Assembly: GCA_031428275.1 (NCBI GenBank)
Contig: JANPPC010000018.1
Coordinates: 25,607-89,606 of the forward strand
DNA: 64,000 nucleotides
Direction: 5' to 3'
Source: Pseudobdellovibrio sp031428275
GTDB lineage: Bacteria; Bdellovibrionota; Bdellovibrionia; Bdellovibrionales; Bdellovibrionaceae
Positions 28,501 through 37,192 of the stretch are shown here, piece by piece. Positions within the stretch are counted from its first letter, which is position 1; every line of letters begins with the position of its first letter. The position numbers were made by a program, and so were the translations under genes. Under the pieces are notes generated by a model, which saw only the letters and a list, made by a program, of their open reading frames with translations, ran no database searches and was not told the DNA's origin.

Positions 28501-30702
28501 TTACAAAATTAATTCTAAAGCGGCTTCGACAATTTCTTTCTTCTTCGGTAGGCCAAGAGTCGAAGCGGGGCCAAGTGGAATAAAACAATCATCTGCTGAA
28601 ACGATTTTAATTTTTGGAAACCTATCTAATCGTTCGGCCAGGGCTGTTACGATGGCTTCGCTGAAGCTTCCGGTCTTTCGACACTCTTCAACGATCAGAA
28701 TTTTTTTGTAACGGCTGGCGACCAGGGCTACCTTTTCCCAATCAACGGGAGAAAGCCAACGGAAATCTAAAATTTTGACTTTCACTTTGTGAACAGTGCT
28801 AAGCTCTACCTCGGCCTGCCGAGAATAAAAATATCCGTTTCCGTATGTCATAATTAGAAGATCATCACCGTCACCGTAGAGGTTAAATTGGCCAAGTGGA
28901 GTCATCTCTTCTAATTGAGAATAGACCGAGGCCCATAGTTTATCGCCCTCGTTGCACAAATCACGAGTCATATAAAGCGCAATGGGTTCGATAAAAATAC
29001 AGACGCGTCCATTTTCGTTAGCTTCTTTTACGCAAGTTCTTAGCATCGTTACCGCATCGGCGCCGTTCGATGGCACGGCTACAATAAGCCCTGGAATATC
29101 ACGAAAAACTGCAAGAGAATTATCATTGTGAAAGTGCCCACCAAACCCTTTTTGATACGCAAGTCCGGGAATGCGAACCACCAGGCCATTCGTAAATTGC
29201 CCTTTTGAAAAAAAGGCCAGTGTGGCCGCTTCTCCACGAATCTGATCTTCGGCATTATGGAAGTAGGCTAAAAATTGAATCTCGCAAATCGGTAAAAAAT
29301 TGTTATGCGCTAAGCCGATCGCTGTCCCTAAAATTGTGGTTTCATCTAAAATAGTATTAAAAATTCTGCGAGCACCAAATTTTTTGTGTAAACCTTCCGT
29401 GACATTAAATACTCCACCTTTTTCGGCAACGTCTTCACCAAAAAGCAACGTATTTTTGTATTGAAGCAGAATATCCTGCAGACAAAAATTGATCAGTTTT
29501 GCCATATGAAAAACTTGATTCAGCTTTTTATAATCGGTGGCAAATAAAGCTTCGCGTAACGATTCTTCGGAAAGGGGCGGGCCGTTGCGTTTGGGAATGC
29601 ACGCAGTAAGCGATTCACTAACCGCAGATTGATTTTCTAAAGCAGGCTTTGCTAACGCCAGGCTTGCGATATGCTTAACCTCGGCACGAATATTTTCATA
29701 AATTTGGATTAATTCACTTCCCGACGCAACTCCATTTTCAATTATAATTCTTGCTGTATGTAGTAATGGGTCATTAAGTTCTGCCTTTTGAATTTCTTCT
29801 TGCTGTAAATAACTCCGTTCGATGTCTGAACTTGCGTGGCCCATCAGTCTTATTGTTTTCATATGAAGAAAAACAGGCTGGTGTCGGACCCTAGAAATTC
29901 TTTCGGCATCTTTGGCTTTAACGAATGTATCTAACAAATTGAGTCCGTCACACTGTATGTAGTGCAGAGCTGGTTTTTGGCTAAAGTTATTTTCAATCCA
30001 ATGATTTGGCGTTGAAGTTGAAATGCCAATACCATTATCTTCGCAAATAAAGACAAGAGGAAGCGGGATGTTCTGGTAAGCGATCCAGGCTGCCGCATTG
30101 AAAGCCGCTTGAGCCGAAGCATGATTGATAGAGGCATCACCGAAACTACAAAGCACTACGCTATTTTCGGGAACCGCACCTTGTACCGCTAAATCCCGCG
30201 CGCGCTTGATTGCATAGGCCATTCCCACGGCTTTTGAAAGATGCGATGCGATCGTGCTTGTTTGGGGTGGAATAAATAACGGCTTACTTCCCAGAACTTT
30301 GTGCCGTCCGCCAGATATAGGGTCCGCGCTTGAAGACACGAAAGACAACATTAAATCAAGTAAATGGGTCGAATCTTCTAGCTGCTTCGAACGCTGGATC
30401 ATCAACGCGCAACTTCGGTAATGAAGAAAGGCCATGTCAGTGTATAAAAAAGCCTTCCCGAAAGCCGCATTACCTTCGTGGCCGGCGCTGCCAATCGTGT
30501 AAAAACACTTACCTTCATTTTTAAGTAATTGCGCAGCGAAATCGAAGTGTCGACTTGTTGCTTGGCTAGAAAATAGATCTAAAAGCTCGGTGCCGGTAAG
30601 ACCCGCCTGCTGAAGTGAAACCTTAATTTTAGATAAGGGAAGATTGCCGCTTTTAATAAGGCGGGTGAAATTTTGATCAATAACATCAGCGCGATTGTAC
30701 AT
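28501..30702 (-). CDS. Fused alpha/beta 2-oxoacid dehydrogenase E1
   Basis: A 733-residue protein. Residues 1-370 correspond to the E1-alpha subunit, with the TPP/Mg motif GDA(188-190)...N223. Residues from about 400 correspond to E1-beta (LLFGEDVAEKGGVFNVTEGL, ICEIQFLAYF, GLAYQKGFGGHFHNDNSLA, and a C-terminal transketolase-like domain). Such fused E1 proteins decarboxylate branched-chain or other 2-oxoacids. No E2 or E3 gene lies nearby, so it may feed a household complex or act alone. It directly follows (TAG-ATG) the gene at 30703-31089. Confidence 0.88.
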   Translation of the reverse strand: MYNRADVIDQNFTRLIKSGNLPLSKIKVSLQQAGLTGTELLDLFSSQATSRHFDFAAQLLKNEGKCFYTIGSAGHEGNAAFGKAFLYTDMAFLHYRSCALMIQRSKQLEDSTHLLDLMLSFVSSSADPISGGRHKVLGSKPLFIPPQTSTIASHLSKAVGMAYAIKRARDLAVQGAVPENSVVLCSFGDASINHASAQAAFNAAAWIAYQNIPLPLVFICEDNGIGISTSTPNHWIENNFSQKPALHYIQCDGLNLLDTFVKAKDAERISRVRHQPVFLHMKTIRLMGHASSDIERSYLQQEEIQKAELNDPLLHTARIIIENGVASGSELIQIYENIRAEVKHIASLALAKPALENQSAVSESLTACIPKRNGPPLSEESLREALFATDYKKLNQVFHMAKLINFCLQDILLQYKNTLLFGEDVAEKGGVFNVTEGLHKKFGARRIFNTILDETTILGTAIGLAHNNFLPICEIQFLAYFHNAEDQIRGEAATLAFFSKGQFTNGLVVRIPGLAYQKGFGGHFHNDNSLAVFRDIPGLIVAVPSNGADAVTMLRTCVKEANENGRVCIFIEPIALYMTRDLCNEGDKLWASVYSQLEEMTPLGQFNLYGDGDDLLIMTYGNGYFYSRQAEVELSTVHKVKVKILDFRWLSPVDWEKVALVASRYKKILIVEECRKTGSFSEAIVTALAERLDRFPKIKIVSADDCFIPLGPASTLGLPKKKEIVEAALELIL

Positions 30703-31089
30703 CTAAAATCCTGAACACGAAAGTTTGAATCTAAGATCTTCAGCAATCCACAAATCCATACTGATGTGGGCTGCAAATTTAAAAGCCTGCTTTAGATCGT
30801 CATAACTAATGGTATTCTCACGAAAAAACATCATGTACCCTCGACGAAAAATAAAACAAGTTAATTTAGATTTCGGATTCGTTGGTATATGTAAATGCTT
30901 CTTCAGACTATCATCAAGTAATATAAACGGAACACTCTTAAATAAGTCTGACAAATTTTTTAAGTCCTGCAGTAAGCTTTCTGAATAATCCGTATTCATT
31001 TCAACATAAAAAGAAAAAATAAGTTCTTCACTTTGGCTTAGCTTGCAAAAATCAGTGAGGGTTAAATCTTTAAAAAATAGACTACCCAT
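30703..31089 (-). CDS. Unknown small protein, possibly thioredoxin-fold without catalytic cysteines
   Basis: A 128-residue protein between an oxygenase gene (8-base overlap) and the E1 gene (zero spacing). The pattern LIFSFYVEMN...VPFILLDDSLKKHLHIP...LTCFIFRRGYMMFFREN...DDLKQAF is like a thioredoxin-fold chain, but no C-x-x-C is present. I cannot name a family. The context ties it to the E1 enzyme. Confidence 0.55.
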   Translation of the reverse strand: MGSLFFKDLTLTDFCKLSQSEELIFSFYVEMNTDYSESLLQDLKNLSDLFKSVPFILLDDSLKKHLHIPTNPKSKLTCFIFRRGYMMFFRENTISYDDLKQAFKFAAHISMDLWIAEDLRFKLSCSGF

Positions 31090-31765
31090 ATGGCGCCACG
31101 GGTAAAGGGGCTAACGCCATTTTTTCAAGCTCTTCAACATCAATACACCCATCCATAAAAATAACGCCGCGATAGTGCGGGCACGGATCGGCACCGTGGC
31201 GAAGGCGTGATTCATTAAATAAGTAATAATGATTTTCTGGCTGAATAGCATACTTTGCACCTTCGTGAAAAACATACGAGTTGCCGTTATTGCCGGCAAT
31301 TTCCGAGATGGGTATTTTTAAAGCCAAACAGTTTTGTTTCTGATGGGCGGGTTCTGTAAAATAATCATGAAACTGTTCGGTCTTTAAGAAATCGCGAAAT
31401 AAAACGTTATTTTTGTATTCGAGCTTGTCGCAATGCTCACGAAGGCGCTTTCCGGGTTTCTGTACAAATATTTTAATTCGCGTGGGGGTGTAGAAGGAAA
31501 GTACCGGAGCCATAAGTTTTTTTACCAAATCAGTCAAAGGAGTTGCAAAATACTCCCAGGGAAATTCTTGGTTAAGGCGATTATCATAAGCTTCTAGGTC
31601 GGTGTGACTTTTGGTTCCGCGAATAGAATAGCCATACCAGACATCTTGATCCACGCCATTTTTTACAACTTCGTTGATAATTGAAATTTGGTCTGTGGGA
31701 TGCACTTCGAAAGGGAGTTTGAAGAGAAGCTTGTTGCGAAGTAAAAGTTCACTTAAGTTTGACAT
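31082..31765 (-). CDS. Fe(II)/2-oxoglutarate-type dioxygenase-like protein (2OG-1)
   Basis: A protein of about 227 residues. The probable facial triad is His-x-Asp in LREHCDK and a distal His in LRHGADPCPHYRGVIF. IPISEIAGNNGNSYVFHEG between them fits the double-stranded beta-helix. The start is the ATG at 31765; a TTG 3 codons upstream is possible. It heads an apparent three-gene leftward operon (2OG, unknown, E1). It is more divergent than the other oxygenases of the island, so the call is less certain. Confidence 0.68.
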   Translation of the reverse strand: MSNLSELLLRNKLLFKLPFEVHPTDQISIINEVVKNGVDQDVWYGYSIRGTKSHTDLEAYDNRLNQEFPWEYFATPLTDLVKKLMAPVLSFYTPTRIKIFVQKPGKRLREHCDKLEYKNNVLFRDFLKTEQFHDYFTEPAHQKQNCLALKIPISEIAGNNGNSYVFHEGAKYAIQPENHYYLFNESRLRHGADPCPHYRGVIFMDGCIDVEELEKMALAPLPVAPYG

Positions 31766-31875
31766 CTGAATCAACTATAGCCACTTCTGTAAAGGTGTTG
31801 CAAAGGAGGAGCGCCGCACTAATCAATATAGTTGCCCGAATGGGCGAACTTTGCTTGAATCAGTCAGAGGTAAAA

Positions 31876-32979
31876 ATGAAGTCTAAAAAGCTGATAGCCG
31901 ATAATTTTATTAAACTTCATTTAGAAAAGTATGGCCTAAACGGAACCAATACTCAAAAGAATCCGCCAGCAAATTTTCCAGTGTGGTCAGCTAAAACTTC
32001 TGAAAAACAATTAAGCCAGATAACGGGAGTTAAATTTGGCTACAATGGTCAGGTTTTCAATTGGCGAGAAAGCTCAACGTGCATGTTCTGGGTTGATTAC
32101 GGAAACGAAAGCGGTGCCTTGCCGACAACTTTTTTATCTGAATGCCTAAAGGCCGTAGATCAAATAGCCAATCGATACAGTACTTTCAGCATACCTTTTT
32201 TAGGTTCAACATTTAGCCAGGTTTTATTATCCATCGTATCTGAAACCCAGCATAATTATCGAATTACAATCCCGGCCTGCTTAGATTGCCCAGCTTTAAA
32301 TTTTGAGTCTGAGTTTAATTCTAAAATTAATTTTGATCGCAAATATACGACCCTTGTCGAAACGATTGAGTTTTCTGAAGAAGAGTTTGTAGCATTTCTT
32401 CGCGAGATGACGGCCGAAGTAAGGTGTGCGGACCCGATTGTCGCATTCTCGGCCTTTATTGGAGCGCGATCCCAGTTTGCTCAAGTCTACCATTCACCGT
32501 GGCCAGAAATACGAGATGAAAATTTTGACATCGTCGGTAACAAGGCAGTTGGTCCAAGTAATTGGAATGTCGTCGATAATGAAAGTCATTTTGCAATTGC
32601 CCGCTACCTATTGAAAAAAAATAAAGAAGGAATCCACAACTTATTTTATTCTTATCCCAACATTTTTTTTGCTATTTTAAATGAAGCGGTCTGGAAACAG
32701 TGGATTAAGAAAGCCATGGAAGACAGCGATCGCCAATCTAGTTCAGAAAATTTTTTAAACGGAAAGTTTTTAGCTGAGTATTTTCCAAATCTTTATGAGC
32801 CTACTTCTTGGATCTCGGGAATTAGCCACTTACTAAAGTTTAAGGAAGAGCTTTTGCAACATTATCCTAAAGCAAATGAAGCTTGGCTGACACCCCTATA
32901 CAGATTAATTGAGAAGCGGAAAATTCATTATGATTTTCAGTTGAATCTAAATGAATCAATTTATGGACTCGTACTTTGA
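31876..32979 (+). CDS. Degenerate PP-loop paralogue (probable pseudoenzyme 1)
   Basis: A 367-residue protein; the ATG at 31876 has AGAGG five bases upstream. It shares the island's PP-loop family signature near residues 53-65 (KFGYNGQVFNWRES), and a C-terminal segment KKNKEGIHNLFYSYPNIFFAIL aligns with the GFFQYTPE region. The ATP-binding motif SGGxDS is replaced by LGSTFS (residues 109-114). I infer a non-catalytic or altered partner of the intact paralogues. The GNAT start overlaps its stop (TTGA). Confidence 0.65.
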   Translation: MKSKKLIADNFIKLHLEKYGLNGTNTQKNPPANFPVWSAKTSEKQLSQITGVKFGYNGQVFNWRESSTCMFWVDYGNESGALPTTFLSECLKAVDQIANRYSTFSIPFLGSTFSQVLLSIVSETQHNYRITIPACLDCPALNFESEFNSKINFDRKYTTLVETIEFSEEEFVAFLREMTAEVRCADPIVAFSAFIGARSQFAQVYHSPWPEIRDENFDIVGNKAVGPSNWNVVDNESHFAIARYLLKKNKEGIHNLFYSYPNIFFAILNEAVWKQWIKKAMEDSDRQSSSENFLNGKFLAEYFPNLYEPTSWISGISHLLKFKEELLQHYPKANEAWLTPLYRLIEKRKIHYDFQLNLNESIYGLVL

Positions 32980-33509
32980 ACCCGCTGGCTGATACGAACT
33001 TATCTGTCAAAGTCGAATATAAGATTATTAGTTTTGAAGATTGGCGTAAAGCAGTTATGCCCATGTGGAGTTGGATAAAATTTCACACTTGGATCCCGAT
33101 TATAAATAATCCGTACGGCATGATTCAGTACTGTGGTGAAGAAGTGTTTTCACGATTGATTCAATTTCCAATTGCGGCATTCGTTGATGATAAACCGGTC
33201 GGTTGGTCATTAGTTTATAATGTGTCTGATACGGTGATTCGAGTCCGAGGTGTCTACGTACTTCCCGAGGCTCGAGGTTTGGGAATCGGAACAGGTCTAT
33301 ATGACTTTGCCTTAAGTTTATGGCCAGAGCCGTGGACTCAGTATATTGGGTATTATGACTCTAAATCTTTAAAACATTTTATGAGAACTTGGGACTTGAA
33401 GCCAATCGCGCAATACTCTTTAAGGCATCGACAAATCCCAGCAACCAAGCAGGCAAGCGAACCTATACAATTAGCTTATCGAAAAATAAAGTTAACTGAG
33501 AAACAATAG
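32976..33509 (+). CDS. GNAT family acetyltransferase, coupled to degenerate PP-loop gene
   Basis: A 177-residue protein starting with TTG that overlaps the upstream stop as TTGA. The acetyl-CoA-binding motif is RGVYVLPEARGLGIGTGLYD (R-x-x-G-x-G/A pattern). The preceding VGWSLVYN strand and the following WDLKPIAQYSLRHRQIP tail resemble the GNAT at 37193-37687. Its 3' end overlaps the convergent PLP-fold gene by 18 bases. Confidence 0.82.
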   Translation: MNPLADTNLSVKVEYKIISFEDWRKAVMPMWSWIKFHTWIPIINNPYGMIQYCGEEVFSRLIQFPIAAFVDDKPVGWSLVYNVSDTVIRVRGVYVLPEARGLGIGTGLYDFALSLWPEPWTQYIGYYDSKSLKHFMRTWDLKPIAQYSLRHRQIPATKQASEPIQLAYRKIKLTEKQ

Positions 33510-34538
33510 TGGCAAAGTGATATCTGCATCTAAATAAGAAAACTTTTTTCGATCAACATTACCCGCTGAAATAAGACACACGGTGAATGAGTCTGTATCA
33601 TCAGCATTACATTTTCGAACGGCTGAAATTACGGTTGCGGCCGAGGGTTCTATTCGAAAGCCCGAATGATATTTGGTAAGTGACATGGCCTCGAGTATTT
33701 CATTTTCAGAAACGGTAATAACCTGGTCTACGTTTGAAAGAAGAATTTCTTTATATTCTTTTCTGACCATGGGTGATCGTAAAGAGTCTGCAATGGTTGA
33801 ATTGCAATCCATAGAATCTATATTCTTGTTGTAATAAAGTTGAAAAAAGTCACTTGCCATTTCGGGCTCAACGCCGACGATCGAAACGTCGTTGCCCATC
33901 AAAGACTTCAAAGCAACGCTACAGCCAGTTAACAATGCGCCCGAACCAATCGGACAAACAAAGCGCAGCCGTGTTTTGTTCTGAACTTTCATAAACTCTT
34001 GAAGTTGGCCAAAAACTTCAAGTCCAATTGTACCTTTAGCCGCAACCTCGTGACTGCGATCCGCTAGAAAAAATGGTAATTTGCCCTCTGTCGCGGCGAT
34101 TCCCTCGACAACCTGGTAGCGCTCTTCTTCACGCAATCCTTTTTGAATAATTTTAATATTTGGCAAGTTGTAATCCTTTAAACTTTGAATTTTTTCGCAA
34201 ACGGCATCTTCTGGAATTACGATCGTCACATTAATATTTTTGTTAAACGATTGAATAGCATACAAAAAACCCCACGCTAAATTGCCGGGAGTCGTAAAAA
34301 CAAGTCCGCGCTTAAAATGTTCGTCAGAAAGTCTAGAAAATATTCCTAAAGCGGCGCGAACTGTAAAGCTATTAGTTACCTGAAGGTCTTCACGCTTTAA
34401 TAATACATTTCCAGTGTTGCCTTTTGAAAGCCAAGAACACGTTTGCAGCGGAGTCAAATTTAGATACGGCGCAAGTGTTTGCGAAAATTGTACAATGTCC
34501 TGAAGAGTGACTGAAACATTTTCATTTGAAAACTTCAT
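33492..34538 (-). CDS. Threonine-dehydratase-like PLP-fold protein lacking the catalytic lysine
   Basis: A 348-residue protein of the fold-type II family. LLKREDLQVTNSFTVRAAL (residues 46-64) corresponds to the K-R-E-x-x-Q-x-x-x-S-F-K-x-R-G-A signature, but the PLP-binding Lys is Thr59 (codon ACA). The phosphate/glycine loop is altered (TPGNLAWG instead of S-x-G-N-H-x-Q-G), while GSGALLTG and the C-terminal SAGNVD remain. It is the third gene of a leftward operon (2OG-2, acyltransferase-like, this). It may be a pseudoenzyme or have a new chemistry. Confidence 0.75.
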   Translation of the reverse strand: MKFSNENVSVTLQDIVQFSQTLAPYLNLTPLQTCSWLSKGNTGNVLLKREDLQVTNSFTVRAALGIFSRLSDEHFKRGLVFTTPGNLAWGFLYAIQSFNKNINVTIVIPEDAVCEKIQSLKDYNLPNIKIIQKGLREEERYQVVEGIAATEGKLPFFLADRSHEVAAKGTIGLEVFGQLQEFMKVQNKTRLRFVCPIGSGALLTGCSVALKSLMGNDVSIVGVEPEMASDFFQLYYNKNIDSMDCNSTIADSLRSPMVRKEYKEILLSNVDQVITVSENEILEAMSLTKYHSGFRIEPSAATVISAVRKCNADDTDSFTVCLISAGNVDRKKFSYLDADITLPLLFLS

Positions 34539-35105
34539 CTAAAGGTCAGCCCTTTTTTCTAGTTTATTGATAGCGATTTCAAGCTTGCTGAGTGGCATTT
34601 TAAAAATTGAAACGGAGTTGTTGCCTGATTTTAAGTAGCCTTGCCAAGGACGGTCATTGGTAATAAATTCATATCCAAGATTCTTTAAGAAATCTATTCT
34701 TTTAGAATTTCCGATCGCGGTACCAAAAATAGCTGTCGCTTGTTTGGGGTTGGCCTTGATGTGTCTGTAGGCCGCTAAACGCAAATTCATATTAAGACTT
34801 TGATTTTTTTCTATAACTTTTGTAGCGGCCCTTGTTAAGCAGAAGCAAGGTAACTCAGAAAACTCGTGGGTGGCCGGAAATTGTAAAAGTAAATCAAACC
34901 CTTCGGGTCGAATATGATAAGTTAACCTTAAAAGTGAAATGAGCTCGCCGCTTCTTAATGCCCCGAAGTGGATTCCGTTAGCATCATTTTGGTCCCACTC
35001 AAGGCCCCTCGTATCGACATTACTTCCATACTTTGACGAAAAAGCATTTTTTCGAAGTTCTACGATTTGATCTTTAAATTCTGCATTTAAGATTTGTATA
35101 ACCAA
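34539..35105 (-). CDS. GNAT-like acyltransferase, resembling N-acyl amino acid synthases
   Basis: A 188-residue protein with a TTG start at 35105, 5 bases after the upstream oxygenase gene and immediately before the PLP-fold gene. Segments LRKNAFSSKYG, IHFGALRSGELISLLRLT and FLKNLGYEFITNDRPWQGY give the GNAT/autoinducer-synthase-like layout seen in N-acyl amino acid synthases (FeeM type). The classical Q-x-x-G-x-G is not obvious. The acyl-chain role is inference from the pattern and from nearby desaturase genes. Confidence 0.55.
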   Translation of the reverse strand: MVIQILNAEFKDQIVELRKNAFSSKYGSNVDTRGLEWDQNDANGIHFGALRSGELISLLRLTYHIRPEGFDLLLQFPATHEFSELPCFCLTRAATKVIEKNQSLNMNLRLAAYRHIKANPKQATAIFGTAIGNSKRIDFLKNLGYEFITNDRPWQGYLKSGNNSVSIFKMPLSKLEIAINKLEKRADL

Positions 35106-35110
35106 AGTGA

Positions 35111-35782
35111 TTACCGCCCAGCAGATGGTTTAGGGTTTTGGCCGCCAACAATATTTTGATCTTTTGCCGTAAACTTATTAAACTGCGTCTTTTGTTTTAA
35201 ATCAAAAAAATCGCAGATGAAGTGCACTCTTTCTTTATCTCCTTCATTGATTACCCTGTGAATCATATTGATTTTGAGTAGGTAGGCTGACCCATCGGCC
35301 GCTAAGTGCCGCTTTTCTTGAGCGTATTCGAAAAAGCAGCTCTTATTAGTGATGATTGGAATATGAAGTCGCACTCCATAAAGCCATTCTGGATAGTCAC
35401 GATGAAATGGAAGCGAGCATCCTGCTTTAAGGACTGTATATCGAGCTCGACATGGGAAGTAGTCCTCGGTACTTAAAAAATCGATAACCTTCTTAATTTC
35501 ACCCGTACAGAGTTCAGTTGGAGTGCGGTAGTATTGGGGGCCTTTAAAATTCAATTTCAGATTATTTTCTCTGACTTCGGCGATCGTTTTAGCTTCGACA
35601 CTTGACGGAGGGAGCTCTTGTACCCAACCATCCGAATAAGATGCAGTAGATGCAGTAACGCTCCACCCGCCAAAGTGCTTTCCCATCATGACCGGTGGCA
35701 AAGTCCGGGTTGACGCAATAAATTCTTTGCAAAGCTGCTGGTGATCGAAAGGAATATGTATTTTCTCAAAATATTCAGACAT
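35111..35782 (-). CDS. Aspartyl/asparaginyl beta-hydroxylase-like dioxygenase (2OG-2)
   Basis: A 223-residue protein with HFGGWSVTAS near residues 35-45 (shared by 2OG-4 and 2OG-7). The Fe ligands are in LPFHRDYPEWLYGVRLHIPI (His-x-Asp) and the distal His in MIHRVINEGDKERVHFI, with the 2OG-binding Arg/His nearby. This is the Asp_Arg_Hydrox (PF05118) pattern. The family hydroxylates Asp/Asn or free amino acids at C-beta. It is the first gene of the leftward operon 2OG-2, acyltransferase-like, PLP-fold. A divergent AT-rich promoter region separates it from 2OG-3. Confidence 0.85.
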   Translation of the reverse strand: MSEYFEKIHIPFDHQQLCKEFIASTRTLPPVMMGKHFGGWSVTASTASYSDGWVQELPPSSVEAKTIAEVRENNLKLNFKGPQYYRTPTELCTGEIKKVIDFLSTEDYFPCRARYTVLKAGCSLPFHRDYPEWLYGVRLHIPIITNKSCFFEYAQEKRHLAADGSAYLLKINMIHRVINEGDKERVHFICDFFDLKQKTQFNKFTAKDQNIVGGQNPKPSAGR

Positions 35783-35958
35783 GAATGTCTAATTCCCCCG
35801 ATTAATAATGGTAGATTACTAAATTCTTAAAATTCTGCAAAAACTATCTTTCAATTTTTGGCTTGTTCATATATTTTAATTAAATGGACTCCCGAATAGA
35901 ACTAGTAAATCAGCAAAGACTTATACTTTATCTTCAGCCATTTTTGTATGGTGACTTT

Positions 35959-36555
35959 ATGCCTCTTAAGTTTAAAGTCGATTTGCCCACATTTGAAACC
36001 CAAGTTAGCAAATTTGATTCGAACTGGGTTATTTATAATAAGCATCGCGGCGATACAGGCCGCTTAGGGTTAAGCCTTACTTCGTTAGACGGCGGAATGA
36101 CCGGAGATCCTGACTTGCAAAGTCTTTATCAGCACGCGAAAGAAACGGGCAAAAGTTATTCAGAAAATGATTTTTGTAACCGGACTGATGCTTATCGCGG
36201 ATTAACTTGCTTACACGAGTTATTAAATGCTTTTGAAGGTGGCTTGGGCAGATGCCGCATAGTAAAATTTAGTGCCGGTGGATTTTTTCCTCCACACCGA
36301 GATCAATCTATAAAATTTCAAGTTCCAGATTATTTCAGAATTTTTGTTCCCCTTCAAAACGCCAACCCAGAAAATTTCTATTTTATTTACGAGCATAAAA
36401 AAATTCAATTTGAGCCGGGACGGGCATATCTATTTAATGCGTTGAAGACGCACAGCGTTTTTTCGTTCGTGAATAATGCATATACTTTAGCATTGAGTTT
36501 AAAACTTAACTCAACCAATATAATGTGCGCTATTAATAGTTTAGCAACGAAATAA
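35959..36555 (+). CDS. Fe(II)/2-oxoglutarate-type dioxygenase-like protein (2OG-3)
   Basis: I chose the ATG at 35959 (GGTGA upstream); an ATG at 35884 would add 25 residues with no domain character. The 198 residues include a Gly-rich N-terminal part and the His-x-Asp motif FPPHRDQ. The distal His lies in ALKTHSVFSFVNNAYTLALSL. YFRIFVPLQNANPENFYF lies between them. It is followed 10 bases later by 2OG-4 on the same strand. Confidence 0.7.
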   Translation: MPLKFKVDLPTFETQVSKFDSNWVIYNKHRGDTGRLGLSLTSLDGGMTGDPDLQSLYQHAKETGKSYSENDFCNRTDAYRGLTCLHELLNAFEGGLGRCRIVKFSAGGFFPPHRDQSIKFQVPDYFRIFVPLQNANPENFYFIYEHKKIQFEPGRAYLFNALKTHSVFSFVNNAYTLALSLKLNSTNIMCAINSLATK

Positions 36556-36565
36556 TAGGAACAAT

Positions 36566-37192
36566 ATGATTTCTGAAAAATGGATAACTAAATTTGATAT
36601 TCAAAAACTACAGAAACAACTTTATAATGAAGTTTTAGCTAAAGAGATCACTCGACAATCGGCGGCCTTTGGCGGCTGGTCAGTTTTGTCGGGAAATGGC
36701 GATTACCAAGATGGCTGGCAGAGGGGACATATTTTGTTGAATCCCAGCGCTAGTCAGGAAGATAAGCGCCGAATCAAAGATTCTATACCAAAAAAATTTA
36801 GTGAGTATACCGTTGAGACAGAAATTTGTTCAGGCTACTTAAAAGAAGTAATAGACTACGTTCGCCAGGCGCAACTGCAGCCATATCGAGCCAGAATTAT
36901 TTGTCTGACCGCCGGACTCGCTTCTACTTGGCATCGAGATACGCCCAGTAAACACTATGCCGTTCGCTTGCATATTCCAATTGTGACTAATCCTGAATGC
37001 TTTTTTGAAACTAAAACCGAGAAAGAACATTTTCCTGCAGATGGTTCAGCTTATTTTGTCTATGTAAACCGTGAGCACCGAGTTTACAACGCTGGAGCTT
37101 CAGATCGATATCATCTTGTAATCGATGTGAATGACGAAACTAATGTTTCGAAGTATCATCGGAAAAAAGAATTTGTGCCAAAAGAAGATTAG
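36566..37192 (+). CDS. Aspartyl/asparaginyl beta-hydroxylase-like dioxygenase (2OG-4)
   Basis: A 208-residue protein similar to 2OG-2 over its length: FGGWSVLSGNGDYQDGW, then HRDTPSKHYAVRLHIPI for the His-x-Asp ligands, FPADGSAYFVYVNREHRV with the distal His, and DRYHLVIDV. This is a standard PF05118-like layout. The pair 2OG-3/2OG-4 is transcribed rightwards. Its end converges on the GNAT at 37193. Confidence 0.85.
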   Translation: MISEKWITKFDIQKLQKQLYNEVLAKEITRQSAAFGGWSVLSGNGDYQDGWQRGHILLNPSASQEDKRRIKDSIPKKFSEYTVETEICSGYLKEVIDYVRQAQLQPYRARIICLTAGLASTWHRDTPSKHYAVRLHIPIVTNPECFFETKTEKEHFPADGSAYFVYVNREHRVYNAGASDRYHLVIDVNDETNVSKYHRKKEFVPKED

